Of a DNA stretch of 64,000 bases, positions 20,317-33,070 are shown piece after piece. The DNA is from Liquidambar formosana (taxonomy: Eukaryota > Streptophyta > Magnoliopsida > Saxifragales > Altingiaceae). The position numbers were made by a program, and so were the translations under genes. The DNA lies in contig CM077827.1 in NCBI GenBank assembly GCA_039720395.1, forward strand, positions 8,595,991-8,659,990. Direction: 5' to 3'. The notes below the pieces were generated by a model. It was not told the origin of the DNA, did no database searches, and saw nothing but the letters and a program-made list of their open reading frames with translations. Numbering within the stretch: position 1 is the stretch's first letter; every line of letters starts with the position of its first letter.

Positions 20317-23300
20317 CAGGGGCGAAGCCAAACACAGTCCAGGGAGGGCAGACGCCCACCCTAAAATTTTGAAAAAAAAAATTTTTTTTTAATATTTTTC
20401 TCTATTTAGTTTTAACTTCATTGAATTTACTTATAAAAATAATAAAACAAAAAGTTACTTTTGCTGTACAATTGAAAGAAAATAATAAAAAAGGGAAAAG
20501 ATGGGAAGATTTTCTCCCATTGATGATGTTAGCATGTCAGCCATTAAAACGTTTGACTTGAGTGGCTTTTCTTAGTTCTCTAGTTCTCTTCTATTCCCAA
20601 CACCCCACAGGCATGCAACATAAAAAAAGTATAAAAATATTAATTGATAGTACGCAACCCATCACAGAAGTGTCACTAGCTTCTGCCCCTCACCCCTAAG
20701 TCGGCTAGTCTCTTCCAAGTTAGGTGTCTTTGCAGAATTGCAGGCTACAACCATACCCTCTGAGAGGCTCAGAGCTTATACCCAAAAAAAAAAAAAAAAA
20801 AAGCCATCCTTTGAGAGCTAAGAGCTCTATCCTGCCTGGCCACAAAGAGAACTAAGTCACTAAGAAAGAGAGGATCAGAGGATGTAGTCACGGAGTCACT
20901 TTCTTCAGCAGGCCAGTAGGCTCACACTCGCACCGGTAAGTTGTAGCTCTCTCTCTTTGGCTCTCCATGTTCTTTGTTTTTTAATCATTCTATTTGAAAG
21001 TAGGTTTTAAAACGGTTTATAGTTTATCATTTATTGTTGTGGTTGCAGACTTATGATCCTTTGACTCCTTGTGAAAAATGGTTTGCTTGTTTGCATTTTG
21101 ATTTGGTTTGGTGGTTTATCATTAACTCTCAAGTCTCAAGGCCTCAACGAATTACCAACCATGAGCCAACGAGGTATGTCAAATTGAAATTACTTTTCTT
21201 TGCTAAAATTGAGAAAATGATTAGAAATTTTTGAAATTGAAAAATAGTTAGTGAATTAATATAGTCATATAGATGTTCAATTGTTAATTAATATTGATGT
21301 TAGGGTAATAACTAATATACTAATATTGATGTTGATGATTTAATATAGATTTTAGTTAATTAAATTAGTGAATTCATGATATTTTATTGATGAAAAAATT
21401 AGTGAATTAATGATATTGATGTTGACATGTTGCATTGTTGATTATTGTTGGACGAGTTCGGCTCGTCATTGTAGTTTGTAGTCTTGGTTTAATTACAAAA
21501 TTAGTGAATTAATGATATTGATATTACATTGTTGATTATTGTTGAACGAGTTCGGCTCGTCATTGTAATTTGTAGTCTTGGGGTTTATAAGTGAAGGAGA
21601 TAATGCACTAAATAAATCATTATAATATTATGGTTTCAAATTTAATCTAAACTTTACACCTCCTCTAAAGATATGTTTACGTATTTTGAAACAGATATGT
21701 TTACATATTTTAAAAGAAAGTCTGAGATGGAGGCCCCAACACCTCCTCTAAAGAAAAAAATGGAGAAAAGTGGTTTAAATGAGAGTCTGGATGCGAGAGC
21801 CCCAACAACTTCTCCAAAGAAAAGAATGGAAGATGGTGGTTCAAATGAGAATCCAAAGTTGGGAGCTCCAACATTTCCTCTAAAGAAAATAGTGGAAGAG
21901 AGACTAGATGATGGTTCAAAAAAGAGTGGTGAAATTAACTTGGCAGAACTTCCTGGGGATCCTAGGCTACGAACTCGAATATTAGATTACAATCCTAATA
22001 TTCGAGATCAAGTTCGAAGAGCCTATTGGCAAAGGGGTCCTTTTCAACCTCACACCCATGATTTTCCATGTAAGAAAACTTCACAAGGAATGCGGAAGTT
22101 TAAAGAAGAGTGGTTTGAGATGTATCCCCAATGGTTGGAGTATAGCATTGCTAAAGATGCAGCCTTTTGCTTATGCTGCTATCTTTTTAAACCAGAGATG
22201 GGAAACCAAGGGGGTGGCGAATCGTTTGTTAGTGAAGGGTTTTCAGATTGGAAGAATCCCCAAAATCTACGGAAACATGTTGGAAAGACTCATCGAAGTT
22301 CTCATAATCAAGCTTTTAAGAAGTGTCAGACTTTGATGAACCAAAAACGACACATTAGAACAATCATCTACAAGTAGTTAGACCAAGATAAAATAGACTA
22401 TCGAATTCGATTAATTGCATCAATTAATTGCATTCGATATCTCCTAAAACAAGGGCTTGCATTTCGTGGGCATGACGAATCTAATGATTCCAAAAATCAA
22501 GGAAACTTCCTTGAGCTTTTACATTGGCTTTCTGATCAAAATGAGGGTGTGAAAGCTGTTGCATTGGGAAATGCTCCTCATAATTGCAAGTTGATATCAT
22601 CTAACATTCAAAAAGACATAGTTAATGCAGCTGCAAATGAAACACTCCATATTATCATCAAAGACATTGGTGATTCATTATTCTCCATTTTGGTTGATGA
22701 ATCTCGTGATGTGTCTGTAAAAGAGCAGATGGCACTTGCATTGCGTTATGTGGACAAGAAGGGGCTTGTGGTTGAATGTTTTTTAGGCATTCAACATGTT
22801 CGCAGTACTACTGCTCTTTCTCTTAAAGCAGCAATTGAAGAACTACTTGGTAAACATAAATTGAGCATGTCTAGATTACGAGGTCAGGGTTATGATGGGG
22901 CTAGTAATATGCGAGGAGAATTTAATGGTCTTAAAACACTTATTTTGAAGGAGAATCAGCAAGCCTTTTATGTTCATTGTTTTGCTCATCAGCTTCAATT
23001 AGCTCTTGTGGCTGTGGCAAAGTGTCATGTTGATGTTGACGAGCTTTTCACCTTGGTTAATAATATAGTGAATGTTATTGGAGTCTCATGTAAGCGGCGT
23101 GATATTCTTAGAGACAAACGTGCTCAAGAACTTAGTGAAGCCTTTGATATTGGTGATCTTGAAAGCGGGCAAGGCCTAAATCAAGAAAGTGCTCTAATAC
23201 GGCCTAGTGATACACGTTGGGGCTCTCATTATGATACTTTGGTTAGCTTACATCATATGTACAAGTCCGTGATTGAAGTTCTTGAGACAATAATGCAAGA

Positions 23301-24408
23301 TACTTCTTCGAACTCGGAACCAAAAGGTATACCAAAATTTTTTTTGAGAAATATGAGATGTTTTGATTTCATCTTCAATTTACATTTGATGAAAAGTGTA
23401 TTAGCAATCACAAATGAATTGTCAAAAGCATTACAAAAAAAAAGATCAAGACATTGTGAATGCTATGAAACTAGTCAAATACTCTAAGGAAAGATTGCAA
23501 CTGATGAGGGATAGTGGATGGGACTTTTTGCTTGATGAAGTTTCCTCATTTTGTGGAAAATTTGATGTTGATGTTCCTAACATGGAAGATATGTATGTAT
23601 TTCAAGGGAGACCTCGCTGTAAAGGTCACGAAATCACAAACAAACATCATTATCAAGTTGGGATATTCTATGTTGTCATTGATACACAACTCCAAGAGCT
23701 TGGTAATCGTTTCAATGAAATAACCACGGAGTTGCTTCTTTGTGTAGCTTGTCTAAGTCCATGTGATTCATTCCGTGCTTTTGATAAGGAAAAATTAATT
23801 CGCCTTGCCCAATTTTATCCAAATGATTTTGTTGGAAGAAGCTTTTTAATACTTGGAGATCAGTTGGATACTTATATTTTTGATATGCGCTCTAGCAGTG
23901 AGTTTTCAGATTTAAAAGGAATTGGTGATCTTGCTACAAAATTGGTTGAGACAAAAAGAGACAAAGTATATCCAGAAATCTACTTGTTGTTAACATTGGC
24001 ATTGATCCTACCAGTTGCGACTGCCACTGTGGAGAGAGCATTTTCTGCTATGAAGATTGTAAAGAATCGACTGCGTAACAAAATGGGAGATCAATTGATG
24101 AATGATAGCTTAGTTGTGTATATTGAGAGAGGGACATTTGATAGTGTTTGTAATGAAGCTATCATACAACACTTTCAAAATATGAGACCTCGTCGAGGAC
24201 AATTGTGAATGTATTCAATTGAAATATGGTTTATCCAATATGAATGAAGTATGAATTTTTGCAATTTTGTCTCCCTCAAAATAACAAGATAAAATAAATT
24301 TTTTGAGCAAAAACGTCTTCGATTTTTTGAATTAGGATAAAAGTATTATTATATTAACAACTAAGGAAAGTTCACCTCACCTGACCTAAATTCCTGGCTT
24401 CGCCACTG
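20317..24408 (+). mobile_element. hAT DNA transposon, 4.1 kb
   Basis: Inverted termini CAGGGGCGAAGCCA (left) and TGGCTTCGCCACTG (right) match the CAGNGGCG hAT consensus. The 8-bp flanks CCATCAGA (20309-20316) and ACATCAGA (24409-24416) match at 7 of 8 positions, an aged target duplication. A transposase gene fills the right half. The left 1.3 kb includes a possible 5' untranslated exon ending in an ACCG/GTAAGT donor-like site near 20935. Confidence 0.9.
21673..24208 (+). pseudogene. hAT transposase (TTF-type zinc finger / DUF4371 / dimerisation)
   Basis: The frame starts at ATG 21673 with FKRKSE, as in plant zinc finger MYM-type 1-like hAT proteins. A TTF-type zinc finger follows (EWFEMYPQWLEYS, CLCCYLF, GFSDWKN, LRKHVGKTHRSSHN). 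Next is a DUF4371/RNase H-like core (KDIVNAAANET, VDESRDVSVKEQMAL, GYDGASNMRGEFNG, FAHQLQLALV). Last is the hAT dimerisation region (LILPVATATVERAFSAMKIVKNRLRNKM). Two lesions break it: an in-frame TAG at 22375-22377, after which homology continues in the same frame, and one extra A in a nine-A run near 23434-23442 that shifts the frame. The protein would have been about 840 residues. The copy is inactive unless these are sequencing errors. Confidence 0.88.
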
Positions 24409-24416
24409 ACATCAGA

Positions 24417-25170
24417 AGCAAAAGTAGATAAAACATAGGTAAAAAAACGAGCGTGTTGTGAAAATCGGTGCACTAACACATATGCAAAAACTCATGGAGG
24501 TTGAAGTCTTCCAATATTTCTTATATAGTCAGTCCAAAGCATGATGAAACAATGATGTTTGATTATTAATTAGGTTGAATATTTTTTCTAATAGCTGATT
24601 TGCCTTCTTGACTATTAATGTAAGAAGTGAAAATTTACATCTGTTAAAACCATATATTTCAATCTTGTTCCATGATTTGCTCTAACATCTACGATCATTG
24701 TATTCTAATATCATCTATTTGAATATTATTTCCCACATTTCAAATTTGAATTTTTTTAAGATCAACACATACTCTGCTATATACTCTCTTGTCAACACAT
24801 GTACACGTAAATGCTACAAAAAATAAAAAAAAATAAAAAATTACATGTAGGTGTTTCTTTAAACATAATTAATAATGTCAAACCAATTACAAACAGTTAC
24901 ATCTTATATTATTGTTAGAAATTTTAAATCAGTTACATCTATTTTTTTCTTTTTTCCAAAGTTTTGTGATCAACATAGTACATATAGGTATTGAAGTTTT
25001 GTGATCAGCAATAGTGAGAGGTTTTTTACACTGAGGAACGTAAAGTTTCTCTTACAAAATCTAGATCAAGACTAAAGTGAGTTTTCACGGTGAGGAAGGT
25101 AAGCCACCTATTGTGAAATATGGATTTGGTGCTGCATGCCACTTGTTTTTTATCCCTACCTAAAATCAAG
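24417..25170. other. No gene seen; AT-rich
   Basis: Right flank of the hAT element. Short A/T homopolymers and no coding signal. Confidence 0.4.
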
Positions 25171-25174
25171 TTTA

Positions 25175-25516
25175 TTTGATTTTTAAAATAAAATTAAGGG
25201 ATTTTTGGTTTTTTAAGGTTTTATACAAAACATAAAAGGCTTTTATGAAAACTGGGTGTGCAATAACAACTTTTTAAAAGAAGTTTTTCCAAAATCTATG
25301 TTTGAGTAGATTTTTTGGCCATTTGCAATCTCTATTTCTTTTTTTGCCAAGGGGTCTACTTAGACATTAGATGTTAGAAAATTTTCATTATAAAAAGTTG
25401 TTGAAAATGATGTTTTATAATGACTCATTTTCATAAAACCTTTTATATTTTACATAAAAACTTTAAAAACCAAAACAAATGGGGATGCTGATAAAACTAA
25501 GGGGTGGTAATAGCCG
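25175..25516. repeat. Foldback MITE family, copy A
   Basis: Left arm TTTTATACAAAACATAAAAG, with AAGTTTTTCCAAAATCTATG inside, is mirrored by the right arm (GTTGTTGAAAATGATGTTTT, then TTTTATATTTTACATAAAA). It ends GGTGGTAATAGCCGG. Copies of the family share the end word CGGCTATTGCAA or its complement. No protein is encoded. Confidence 0.6.
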
Positions 25517-25864
25517 GACCCATAGTACTTGTCCAACCAGAGTTGGGCCATGGAGGCCCATCCTGACGCTGCTGTTCTGGGCCAGTGTGGATGCAATATG
25601 CAACCGGGTCTGACCTGATTATGGACACGTGTTCTTTGCTTATTAGCGGTTGATTTTTGTCTGGTACAAATATTATTATTATTATTATTATTATTCTTTT
25701 TGTGTTTTTTAATGGAAGTCCACGGTGCATTTTTTGGGTTAGCATCTCACCAAGGTAATTAAGTGAAGATTGTGAACTGTGGTGTTGCTCCCGATGGGTT
25801 GTAAACAACCTACTGGTCCTTGTAGGCGGGCGTGAAGGGGATTATTAGTCGATACGGGCTCTAT
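25517..25864. other. No gene; (ATT)n microsatellite
   Basis: GC-richer sequence between two foldback copies, with an ATT repeat at 25672-25694. No ORF is supported. Confidence 0.4.
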
Positions 25865-26205
25865 TGGCAGTCCAAGACTTACATTTTCTCCCTCACTTAT
25901 TTTATATTTTAAAATTTTATGAAAAATATAAAATATTTTTATAAAAACTAATGACATAATCTATTAAAAAACATCGGTTTAAATAATTTTGTAGAATAAA
26001 GTTTTTCAAAAATCTATCATTTAAATAGACTTTGTAACCTTTAATATAACAAAGATTATAAATGACAAAAAATTTCACTTAAATGACAAATTTTGAAAAA
26101 AAATTCTTCTGGAAAATTAGTCAAAATGATGTTTTTTTTAATGAATTACGCATCCAATTTTGATAAAAACCTTTTATATTTTTCATAAAACCTTAAAAAA
26201 TGAAT
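25865..26205. repeat. Foldback MITE family, copy B
   Basis: Diverged copy: TTTATGAAAAATATAAAATATTTTTAT on the left mirrors ATAAAAACC, TTTTATATTTTTCATAAAACC on the right, with AAATCTATCATTTAAATAGAC and GTCAAAATGATG inside. Confidence 0.55.
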
Positions 26206-26934
26206 AGACTGAGAACAGGACTTTCAACTTTCAACTTTCAACTGGTTTGGGTATGACCATTACCAAGATCTTGTGTTTAGACCTTTAAACAAACATTTGG
26301 AGAGCATGCGAAAGAGAAACATTATTGCTGTCACTGACTTAGGTCCAAGCACTCCAAAACCAGTCAATTAACAAGCCAAAAACAGTAACCAATTACCCAA
26401 TGAAATCCATAAGCACGTTATTAAGATAAAAAAAATTATTTAAAAAAAATCGGATACTATATTGCACGAACTCAAGAGCATGGAAAAGAACACAACTTGT
26501 AATTCAAACATGATTTCGTCATACAGAGGTTTCACTCAATAGGCAAGCAAATGTCGATTATTCGGGATTGATCAAAACAAGCTCAACTACAGCACAATGA
26601 CAAACAAATGAATAAACAGAGATATGAAGAACGGAAAACGAGAAAAAATAAAGCCCTTCTTACTTTGGCATTGATGAGGGTGTTGCCGCCCGGTGAAGAG
26701 GAACTGGTGTTAAAGAATCAGAGAGTTACGTGAGAGGCAAAGGTACAGTTGAGTTTCCAAGAAAAACCCACCTAATGGGGTATAGAAGAAATAGTTGTGT
26801 AGAAAGGTCGAGAGAAGAGGGACCTGCGAGTTTTGGGTTGTTGGAGGATTTTTCCCCAACGGGATGATGGAGAGATGGAGACTCATGCGGCTGAGAAAAA
26901 TAATGGGAGAATTCCGATTTGGTGTACTTTGGTT
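26206..26934. other. Unassigned; leader-like sequence on the minus strand
   Basis: 26206-26270 has three CTTTCAA units. About 26460-26500 (CTCAAGAGCATGGAAAAGAA) matches the end of the duplicated block at 34675 and 63838. 26640-26930 on the minus strand reads like a leader ending in a donor-like CAAAG/TAAGAAG. No protein is recognised. Confidence 0.3.
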
Positions 26935-27297
26935 ACCAAATTGAAATTTTTTTAATTTTTATGAAAACTAATTTTATTAGAAAATGTCATTTTCAACATC
27001 TTTTTAAAATAAAATTTCTCAATATTATGTTGTTTAAGTATATTTTTTGATCATTTATAATTTTTGGTTCTGTAAAAATGAATAAAGATTATAAATGGTC
27101 AAAAATCATTTTAAACGATAGACTTTAGAAAAAAAAAATTTTACAAATTTATTCAAAATAATGCTTTCTAGTATACCATGCGATTGGTTTTCATTAAATT
27201 TTTTTATATTTTTCATAAAATTTTGAAAAATAAAAATAAAAATAAAAAAATTGAGATTTACAAATAAAGTTAAGGGATTACAATAGCCGTCCTCATT
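26935..27297. repeat. Foldback MITE family, copy C
   Basis: Mirror arms around TTTTTGATCATTTATAATTTTTGG. Ends GGGATTACAATAGCCG, the family terminus. Confidence 0.6.
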
Positions 27298-28494
27298 ATA
27301 TTAACACTACGAAACAAAGACAGTAAATAGCTAAAAAGTTTGCTTTTCTATTTTTTGACCTCATGCCCCGGCCCTAATTCCTCCATTTATCTAGTCTATA
27401 TTTATCTATACTAATTATTTTTAAAAGTCTTTTAAACAAAAAACTTTTGATTGATAATATTACCTTCATTTAAAATTATAAATATATTTTTACCCTTAAT
27501 TTTGGATACGAACTTGAAGTTTCTCATATGATTACGATTAGAAAAAAAAAAAAAAAAAAACCTATAGTAATTAACTTCATCTAATTGGGGATAGACGTGC
27601 TACTCCAAGTTTTAAGGGAATTATAATTAGTCCCAACTACAAACTCTTGGGAATCCTATAGCCTCCATCTTTCTTTGGTTTTTCATAGATGAGTTCATCT
27701 CAATTGCTCTTCATGACAGTTCCCATGACAGCAGTGTATGGGTAGATAACTTTTCTACAATTCATTTTTTTTTTCTTTTTGGTTGGTGGGACAGAACCTA
27801 TTCCTCCAACTCATCGATGAAAAGAGGTAACACTTATATTTCTTTTTCTGTTTTTTGGTGGTTGAAGTATGCTATCTTTCAATATTCGTTTTCCAAAAAT
27901 TAAAATTAAAAAAAGAAGTCTATTATTTTCCGTTAATAAAACATTAAAATTTGGCATGGTAGGATGGTATGAACTACAAAATTTCTCTCTTTCATTTTGG
28001 TCATCATGCTACGATCTTTTTAATATGTTGTGTTTATACAAATTATACATATCGATATAAATTGTTGAAAATCCTATTAGATATAACTCTTTATGATAAG
28101 TTTTGATGCATTATAATTCTTGATTCACACTTCACAGTGTTGTTGAAGGATTGCATTGATTCAGTCTTGTTGAAGAATTGTATTGATTCACATTTTGTCT
28201 AGTGTTTTCTTTCGAAAGATGGGTTCAGATTCTAGTTACTAATATAGTAATACAAATGATTTTTCTTCTACTCTCTTTTGATACCCTGTTGTTAAGTAAA
28301 TTTCTTGAAAAAAGAAGAAGTTATCATTAAAACCACGTGCAACGCACGTGTGCAATAATTAGAATCAACAAATGATTATCAATACTTTTTCATAACCTTG
28401 AATCCGAGATCGCTCACTCAATAAGCGAGGAGAATGCCATTAAGCTATGACGTCATCGGCGCCAAAAAGTTTATTTAAACATGCAACAGATTTT
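27298..28494. other. No gene seen; AT-rich
   Basis: Contains A-runs (27540-27560) and a 28331-28350 stretch, CCACGTGCAACGCACGTGTG, which is a near-palindrome of a kind common at plant repeat ends. No ORF is supported. Confidence 0.35.
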
Positions 28495-28800
28495 GGGGGG
28501 AGGGGGGGGATCGACAAAGTTATTCAAAATGATGTTTTCTAACGGATAGTGCGGGCAATTTTTATGAAATTTTTTTATATTTTTCATAAAACTTTAACGC
28601 TATGTTTGAATAAGGAATTTTTAGGTGGAATTTGTTTTTGAGATAGAATTTATAAAATTTTTATAAGAATGAGACGGAGAAAATCCTTATAAATATTTTA
28701 CAAATTTTATCTCAAAAGCAAATTTTACCTAAAAATTTCTTATCCAAACATAGCATAAAAGTTTTTAAATAAGTTAGAGGATAAAAAAGAAGTCTTGGGA
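28495..28800. repeat. Foldback MITE family, copy D (right half, interrupted)
   Basis: Right half only (GACAAAGTTATTCAAAATGATG, then TTTTCATAAAACTTTAA), split by the small MITE at 28598-28755. Followed at about 28835-28880 by a motif (CACCAATAGGCTTGAGCTA) that recurs at 35028-35090. Confidence 0.55.
28598..28755. mobile_element. 158-bp Tourist-like MITE nested in foldback copy D
   Basis: Ends CGCTATGTTTGAATAAGGAATTTTTAGG and CCTAAAAATTTCTTATCCAAACATAGCA are inverted repeats of about 37 bp. TAA flanks both ends (28595-28597 and 28756-28758). Removing one TAA plus the MITE restores the family word CATAAAACTTTAAAAG. Confidence 0.8.
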
Positions 28801-29104
28801 GTCGGTAGAAGCTCACTGACACCAATAGGCTTGAGCTAACCCAACGTCATGTTGAGCTTAAATTCAATAGCCCAGGCCCTCCCCGGAAGAAAATGTGTAA
28901 AGCTCGGCCCAATGGCCTACAAACACAATACAGTTATTGGAAAATGAAAATCAACTTGTAGTAAGGCATTAAATATTCACTTTAAGATAAATGGACCTTA
29001 ATTACATGGAAATAAATATTAAAACACTAAAACAACTAATTCCGTGTTAAAAAAATTGCACAAGTCTTTGCACTAGGTGTTAACGAATCCCCTCCTCATA
29101 TATA

Positions 29105-29615
29105 TATATATACACGGCTATGTTCTTGTACCCCTTGTATTGATCCAATGTACTTCATATTCCACTAATGCACATGATACACCATCCAATGTGGGTGTTG
29201 ATATAATTTATATCAGCACGTTCTTACTTGATCATCATCCTATATATATATAGTTATATTCCCATCAGCATGTGTTGATATAAGTTATATCAGTACTATA
29301 CATTGGGAGTTATCCTACTAATGTACAAGCTATAACTCCCAATGCGGGTGTTGATATAAGTTATATCAGCACGTGTATTATTATTATTATTATTATTATT
29401 TTTTCTCTCATATATGAGCCACAGATAATGATCAGGTAAACAAGTGCTAATATAACTTATATCAACACCCACGCATTGGGAGTTATACCTTATGCATTAA
29501 TAGGATATGAAGTATATTGAACCAATGCAATGAGTACAACCCTCACTGTACGGTACTGATATAACTTATATATCAACACATGCTAATGAGAACATAACTG
29601 TATGAGCCACCTCCA
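29105..29615. repeat. Palindrome-rich foldback element
   Basis: Five near-copies of the palindrome TGATATAAGTTATATCA occur, three flanked by TGTT or GGTGT on one side and two in reverse. Larger arms also pair: 29250-29372 (CAGCATGTGTTGATATAAG, CATTGGGAGTTATCCTAC) with the reverse complement of 29432-29612. The loop is an ATT microsatellite at 29375-29400. The outer left part (29115-29215) duplicates the arm again. No coding capacity. Confidence 0.7.
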
Positions 29616-30523
29616 AAAATTTGCACAAGTCTTTGCAACCTTTTTAATCAAACGTTAATCATCTAAACAACACATAATTTTATTATCATTTTCCTTCCAC
29701 ATGTATCGCGTACATTGTATTAGTCTATATAAATTAATTAAATATTCGTTTGTGTGAAGGTTTGCATGTATATATACTCCGTACTTTGATGGTCACGATA
29801 CACGATGAGAAAGTAGCAAGTGGTTTTGCACTGCTATATCTTCAAGTAACCTAATTCTTATCATATATATAATCAATCATCCAATATAAAAGTATGGAGA
29901 AAATTAGAAATGGCTGAAAATGACAACCATAATAATAATAATCTATGACAAACCAAACACGTGGTGGAATTTCCTACCAAACTCCATGGGTTTCTAGTAC
30001 CAGGACGTAATTGATAATTAATGGGTCAACCAATTGCTCTTCGAGGATATGTACAAAATAATTAATCAGGCACAACAAACTCCCTTGTAACCGATGTATA
30101 AATTAATTATCATCAATAATTATTGCTCTGAGTACAAGTACGAAGGTCTCCTTCATTTAATCTAAGAATTACCTTCATCGCATATGGCTTATAACAAATT
30201 TCCTTCCAGCGTGTTAGGTCATCCCATGAATGCTAGAGCTTCAATTCTTATGGTTTGGGAATAATACGTCAAAGGATTGCGTATGAGTCATATTTGTTTT
30301 GAATTTCCAATATATATTATTCATGTTCGTGGAAGGGTAAAGTTAGGAATTTAGTTGAGGTGAGATGAACTCATTGGTGTTCAATTTGTGTAAATGGTAG
30401 AAACAAGTGACCATTATAGATGAACAAAAGCTTTGGGACTTATGAGACTATGACCCACATGCATCACTGCAATATTGGTGCAGAATTACATGTTAAATGA
30501 TATATACGAAAATTAAACACCCC

Positions 30524-30554
<31 letters not shown>

Positions 30555-31736
30555 TAATGCTTTTTTTGAGGGGGTGCGGGGCGACAACGGGTTTAATGTG
30601 AATAAATTCAAGAAATTTTAAAAAGGAGTATTTTAAAAAAATTAAAAAAATTAATTAACACATTATAAGATGGCAACAATTCTTTGATTTTCATTTAAAT
30701 CAGTTAAACTCTCTCATTCAAAACAGGGTGGACCCAAGTGTCAAAAAAGGCATACAGCACTGTTTGTTGTTGTTGTTGTTGTTTTTTTTTTTTTTTTTTT
30801 TTGGCTAAGAGAAACCAGGAGAAACAAACGAAAGAAAAGAACAAGTAAAAAAAACATGCAAAAACCAAGACCTACTATAAACATCTCTAAAGCTGACTCT
30901 CTTTTAAAAGATGGGCTCTATAGGGTTTGGGTTCTTCTATCATTCGGTAAAAAAAATAGAGGAATAAAAAATAAATTTTTTATTGTTACCATTATTGTAA
31001 AAATGGCTCTACACGTAAATTAAATATTCAACCAAAAAGGACACCCTTGTTGAATATAAAGCTCTTGTGAATCACATTGTCTTCATTAATTTTTGGGTTC
31101 GATCAAGACGTACTATAGCCTTTAATCACTAAAGATTCACCCTCCCAACTCTGCCAACTTTAGTCTGCTATATATAAATAAACCCATCAGGAGTATCACT
31201 CTATTCTGGTCCCTACAATCCTCTTCCCATTTGGACAGATCGAATGCCTATCGTTTATCCTCAACAACTTCCGCTATAGATCAATCTCTAAGTTGATGGC
31301 CGTAGCAAATTCTGATAATGTTCTTATTCAATTGCCTTTAATTATTGAATGAAGATATGAACGGCAATCTCAGACACCTGGCCCAAACCATTATGATCGA
31401 GCTAGTCTGTGAATTTGATAGGTGGCCACTATTATTGTCAATGCAAGTAGCTAATGTAGTATTGGAACCTGCATTTTTTGGGTTCATCTACTGCTTTCTC
31501 AACCAATAAATTGCCTTCACCTAAGCCATTTGCAATTTTCGTACAAGGAATTAAGCTGAGTTCCAAGGGCAATTTCTGTCTGTGTGGTACTCGAACCACT
31601 TGATGTCTCTTCGCTTGAGATAATATTTGTGCAATTCATCAACTTGATTAGTTTTAACCATCTAATTTTCTAGACTATCTTTTTTCTTTACTTTCTTTAC
31701 CAAAACATTTGTCCTCGAAAATCAACATGATTCAGT
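29616..31736. other. No gene seen in about 2.1 kb of AT-rich DNA
   Basis: Holds a C14/A9 run at 30527-30550, a (GTT)n and T-run near 30760-30802, and TATA-like words (CTATATATAAATAAACCC near 31170). Nothing coding is recognised on either strand. Confidence 0.4.
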
Positions 31737-31739
31737 GAG

Positions 31740-32813
31740 TTGCAGTTACTTACTTGTGTATTTATAAAGAAATCAGAATCTAGATTCGCCATCATTGCAG
31801 TTTATGTTGATGATATAAATTTAATTGGGACTCCTGGAGAGCTCATCAAAGCTGTTGAATATTTGAAAAAAGAATTTGAGATAAAAGATTTAGGGAGAAC
31901 AAAATATTGTATCGGCCTGCAGATCGAGCATAAATCAAACGAAATTCTTATCCATCAATCAGCTTATACCAAAAAGGTATTGAAATGTTTTAATATGGAT
32001 AAAGCACATCCACTAAGTTCTCCCATAGTGGTTCGATATCTTGATATTAAGAAAGATCCATTTCGCCCCAAAGAAGATAATGAAATGCTACTTGGTCCTG
32101 AAGTACCATATCTTAGTGCAATAGGTGCTTTGTTATATTTAGCACAATGCACTAGGCTTGATATAGCATTTTCAGTCAACTTGTTAGCAAGATTCAGCTT
32201 TGCTCCAACTCGACGACACTGGAATGGTATTAAACATATTTTACGCTACCTTCGTGGAACTACAGATATGGGTTTGTTTTACTCAAAGGAATTAGCCCAT
32301 GGTCCTTGTTTAAAAGGATATGCAGATTCTTGATACTTTTCTGATCCTCACAAAGCTCGCTCACAAATAGGGTATATATTTACATGTGGCAATACAGCGA
32401 TCTCTTGGCGATCTACAAAGCAGACTTTAATTGCTACATCTTCTAATCACTCTGAGATACTTGCACTCCATGAAACAAGTCGTGAATGTGTATGGTTAAG
32501 ATCTATAGTTCATCACATTCAAGATACATGCGGGTTACCTCTAATTAAAAGTATGCCAACAACAATTTATGAAGATAATGCTGCATGTATTGCACAAATT
32601 CAAGGAGGGTACATCAAAGGTGATAGAACCAAACACATTTCACCAAAGTTCTTCTACACTCATGAACACCAGCAGAGGCATGAAATTGATGTGAAGCAAA
32701 TACGTTCCAGTGATAATCTTGCGGATTTATTCACCAAGGCCTTACTATCGTCAACATTCAAGAAATTGGTATACGGCATTGGAATGCGTCGGGTTTGCGA
32801 TCAATCAAGTTGA
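31740..32813 (+). pseudogene. Copia reverse transcriptase C-terminus and RNase H, one stop
   Basis: One frame runs from the RT catalytic YVDD (in IIAVYVDDINLIGTP) through KEFEIKDLG, the LSAIGALLYLAQCTRLDIAF segment and RYLRGTTDMGL. It continues to the RNase H motifs (ISWRSTKQTLIATSS, EDNAACIAQ, DRTKHISPKFF, DNLADLFTKAL). A single TGA at 32331-32333, in the place of the usual Gly-Tyr after the ADA motif, interrupts it. The N-terminal domains are missing, so the fragment is dead. It is a different Copia lineage from the Sirevirus, with the short 3' region typical of Tork/Bianca-like elements; that lineage is inference. Confidence 0.85.
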
Positions 32814-33070
32814 TACTTATCGTCTTATTAGGGGGAGTATTCATTTTTGGACATATGCATGCTGTACTCTTTTTCCTTCGCCCAGGTTTTGTCCCATTGG
32901 GTTTTCCTAACAAGGTTTTAATGAGGCAGTTCCTTTAGTGCGTCCAACACTACTCTAAGATTCACAAAATGTTGTACTCTTTTTCCTTCGCTAGTTTTTT
33001 CCCATTGGGTTTTTCTAGTAAGGTTTTAACGAGGCACATTATCTTAGCATGGTGGACATCCAAAGGAGAG

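Noticed and set aside
28390..28460. Possible tRNA or SINE head on the minus strand (TAGCTTAATGGC ... GGATTCAAGG)
   Set aside because: The A-box is fair but the B-box departs from GGTTCRANTCC and no clear tail or duplication is visible.
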